From the NCBI GenBank assembly GCA_902635335.1, contig CACPNO010000008.1, positions 1-32,264 on the forward strand: DNA of 32,264 bases, written 5' to 3'. Origin of the DNA: an uncultured Pelagibacteraceae bacterium. GTDB lineage: Bacteria; Pseudomonadota; Alphaproteobacteria; Pelagibacterales; Pelagibacteraceae. The position numbers and the translations under genes were made by a program. The notes beneath the pieces were generated by a model. The model ran no database searches. It saw only the letters and a list, made by a program, of their open reading frames with translations, and had not been told where the DNA came from. How positions within the stretch are numbered: the stretch's first letter is position 1; each line of letters opens with the position of its first letter. This document shows positions 31,262 through 32,264 of this stretch, one piece after another.

Positions 31262-32264
31262 TTACTCCATTGACATTGCAGTAAGAGATTTCGAATTATC
31301 TCTAACTGTTCTGTAAGTTGCAGCATCAAGTGGAACAAGTCCTATTTCCGCTAAGTAACCTCTTTTACCAATAGCTTTAGTTGTAGTGAATTCTTTTACA
31401 AATTCATGTAAACCTGGAATTACACCAACATGAGCTTTTTTTACGTAAAAGAATAATGGTCTAGCAACAGCATAACTATAGTCTTGGATAGATTCTAATG
31501 ATGGTTGACCACCTTCTATACTTGCAGCTTGCAATTTATCTCTAGCAGCTAAGAAGTAACTAAATCCAAAGAAACCAAACATTTCTTTGTCTTCAGATAA
31601 TTTTTGAATAATTAAACTATCATTCTCTCCAACTTCAATTGCAGCACCATCTTCTCTGTAAAGTTTTTGTGGTTTTTTATATTTTTTATTTCCAGCTTCG
31701 AAACCTGCTTTGTATAATGCTTTAGCCTCTTTAGGCATACCTTTTTTCATTACTAACGAATTCCAAGCATCTCTTGTTCCGGATGTTCCTGGGGGAATCA
31801 TAACTGAAATCTTTTGTTTTGGTAAACTTGGATCTATTTGATCCCATGTTTTGTATATGTTGTCTACTAATTTACCATCAACAACTGAGTGTTTTGCTAA
31901 AGCTTTCCAAAGTTGTTCTTTAGTGAAGTTTACTGGTTCAGCATCAACACTGTATGCTAAAGTAATACCATCGTTACCGATAATAACTTCAACAATGTCA
32001 TTAACACCATTTTTTTTGCAAAGAGCTTTTTCTTTATCTTTCATTGCTCTTGATGCATTTGTTATATCAGGGTGAGCTTCTCCTACACCTGCACAAAATA
32101 ATTTTGCACCACCACCTGTACCAGTTGACTCGATTACTGGTGTTTTAAATCCAGTTTGCCCGAATCTTTCAGCAACTATTGTTGCGTAAGGGAATACAGT
32201 AGATGATCCAACTATTTTGATTTGATCTCTTGCTTGAGCAATAGTGGCAACAGAAATGGCAACT
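31262..32264 (-). CDS. pstS: Phosphate-binding protein PstS (5' end outside the window)
   Basis: The frame stays open from the stop at 31262 to the window edge, giving about 334 residues. It begins inside a signal peptide (VAISVATIAQA, then RDQIKIVGSSTVFPYA as the likely mature start). IVGSSTVFPYATIVAERFG, IESTGTGGGAKLFCAG, DITNASRAMKDKE and PPGTSGTRDAWNSLV are the phosphate-contacting segments of PstS proteins of this class. It binds phosphate in the periplasm for PstCAB. A Met at 32044 inside the protein is not the start. The real start and promoter lie beyond the right edge. Confidence 0.94.
   Translation of the reverse strand, partial: VAISVATIAQARDQIKIVGSSTVFPYATIVAERFGQTGFKTPVIESTGTGGGAKLFCAGVGEAHPDITNASRAMKDKEKALCKKNGVNDIVEVIIGNDGITLAYSVDAEPVNFTKEQLWKALAKHSVVDGKLVDNIYKTWDQIDPSLPKQKISVMIPPGTSGTRDAWNSLVMKKGMPKEAKALYKAGFEAGNKKYKKPQKLYREDGAAIEVGENDSLIIQKLSEDKEMFGFFGFSYFLAARDKLQAASIEGGQPSLESIQDYSYAVARPLFFYVKKAHVGVIPGLHEFVKEFTTTKAIGKRGYLAEIGLVPLDAATYRTVRDNSKSLTAMSME

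Noticed and set aside
32042-32044. Start of pstS at an internal Met
   Set aside because: The frame continues upstream through conserved phosphate-binding segments and a signal peptide to the window edge.

Overview
The window looks like a piece of a streamlined, AT-rich marine alphaproteobacterial genome, most likely a SAR11 (Pelagibacterales) member. The grounds are very low GC, lysine/isoleucine/asparagine-rich proteins, genes that abut or overlap with almost no spacers (none reaches 150 bp), and a gene set typical of oligotrophic ocean bacteria. This placement comes from composition and gene content, not from a database search. No rRNA, tRNA, CRISPR, phage or insertion element was seen, and every spacer is covered by a feature or finding, or held nothing I could call.

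Left part (1-5544): the 3' end of an exonuclease III gene, then a leftward pair (a DpkA-like Ldh2-family reductase and the proteasome-like Anbu protease). Divergent from Anbu is a rightward operon with a circularly permuted ATP-grasp protein, a sugar-phosphoglycerate phosphatase and a glucosyl-3-phosphoglycerate synthase. The last two should make the compatible solute glucosylglycerate.

Zinc region (5560-11947): two divergent zinc operons share a 73-bp spacer carrying two Zur-type palindromes. Leftward are znuA (with an unusual inserted domain), a CobW/G3E GTPase, a WD40 protein and a small CX4C protein. Rightward are znuC, znuB, zur and a DsbA-fold isomerase-like gene. Next comes a small arsenic unit (11998-13320): a small membrane protein, a thioredoxin-type arsenate reductase and an aquaglyceroporin-like channel.

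Phosphorus region (13431-32264): almost everything to the end of the window concerns phosphorus. It has a leftward ugp operon (ugpB, ugpA, two tandem ugpE-like permeases, ugpC, a glycerophosphodiesterase and a 2H phosphoesterase), a divergent C-terminally short glpD, a phosphonoacetaldehyde hydrolase, ppk-ppx for polyphosphate, sixA, and pstS-pstC-pstA-pstB-phoU-phoB. The last runs leftward and continues past the right edge into the pstS signal peptide. Together they import phosphate and glycerol-3-phosphate, split phosphodiesters and phosphonoacetaldehyde, store polyphosphate, and include the PhoB regulator. No phoR is present inside the window. The genes for both phosphorus-binding proteins (pstS and ugpB) are followed by a hairpin before the permease genes, which suggests the binding proteins are made in excess.

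The most interesting points are the ZnuA domain insertion, the G3E-WD40-CX4C trio in the zinc operon, the duplicated ugpE with a locally identical coupling-loop segment, the 2H phosphoesterase at the end of the ugp operon, the short GlpD, and the Anbu/ATP-grasp pair lacking its usual partners.
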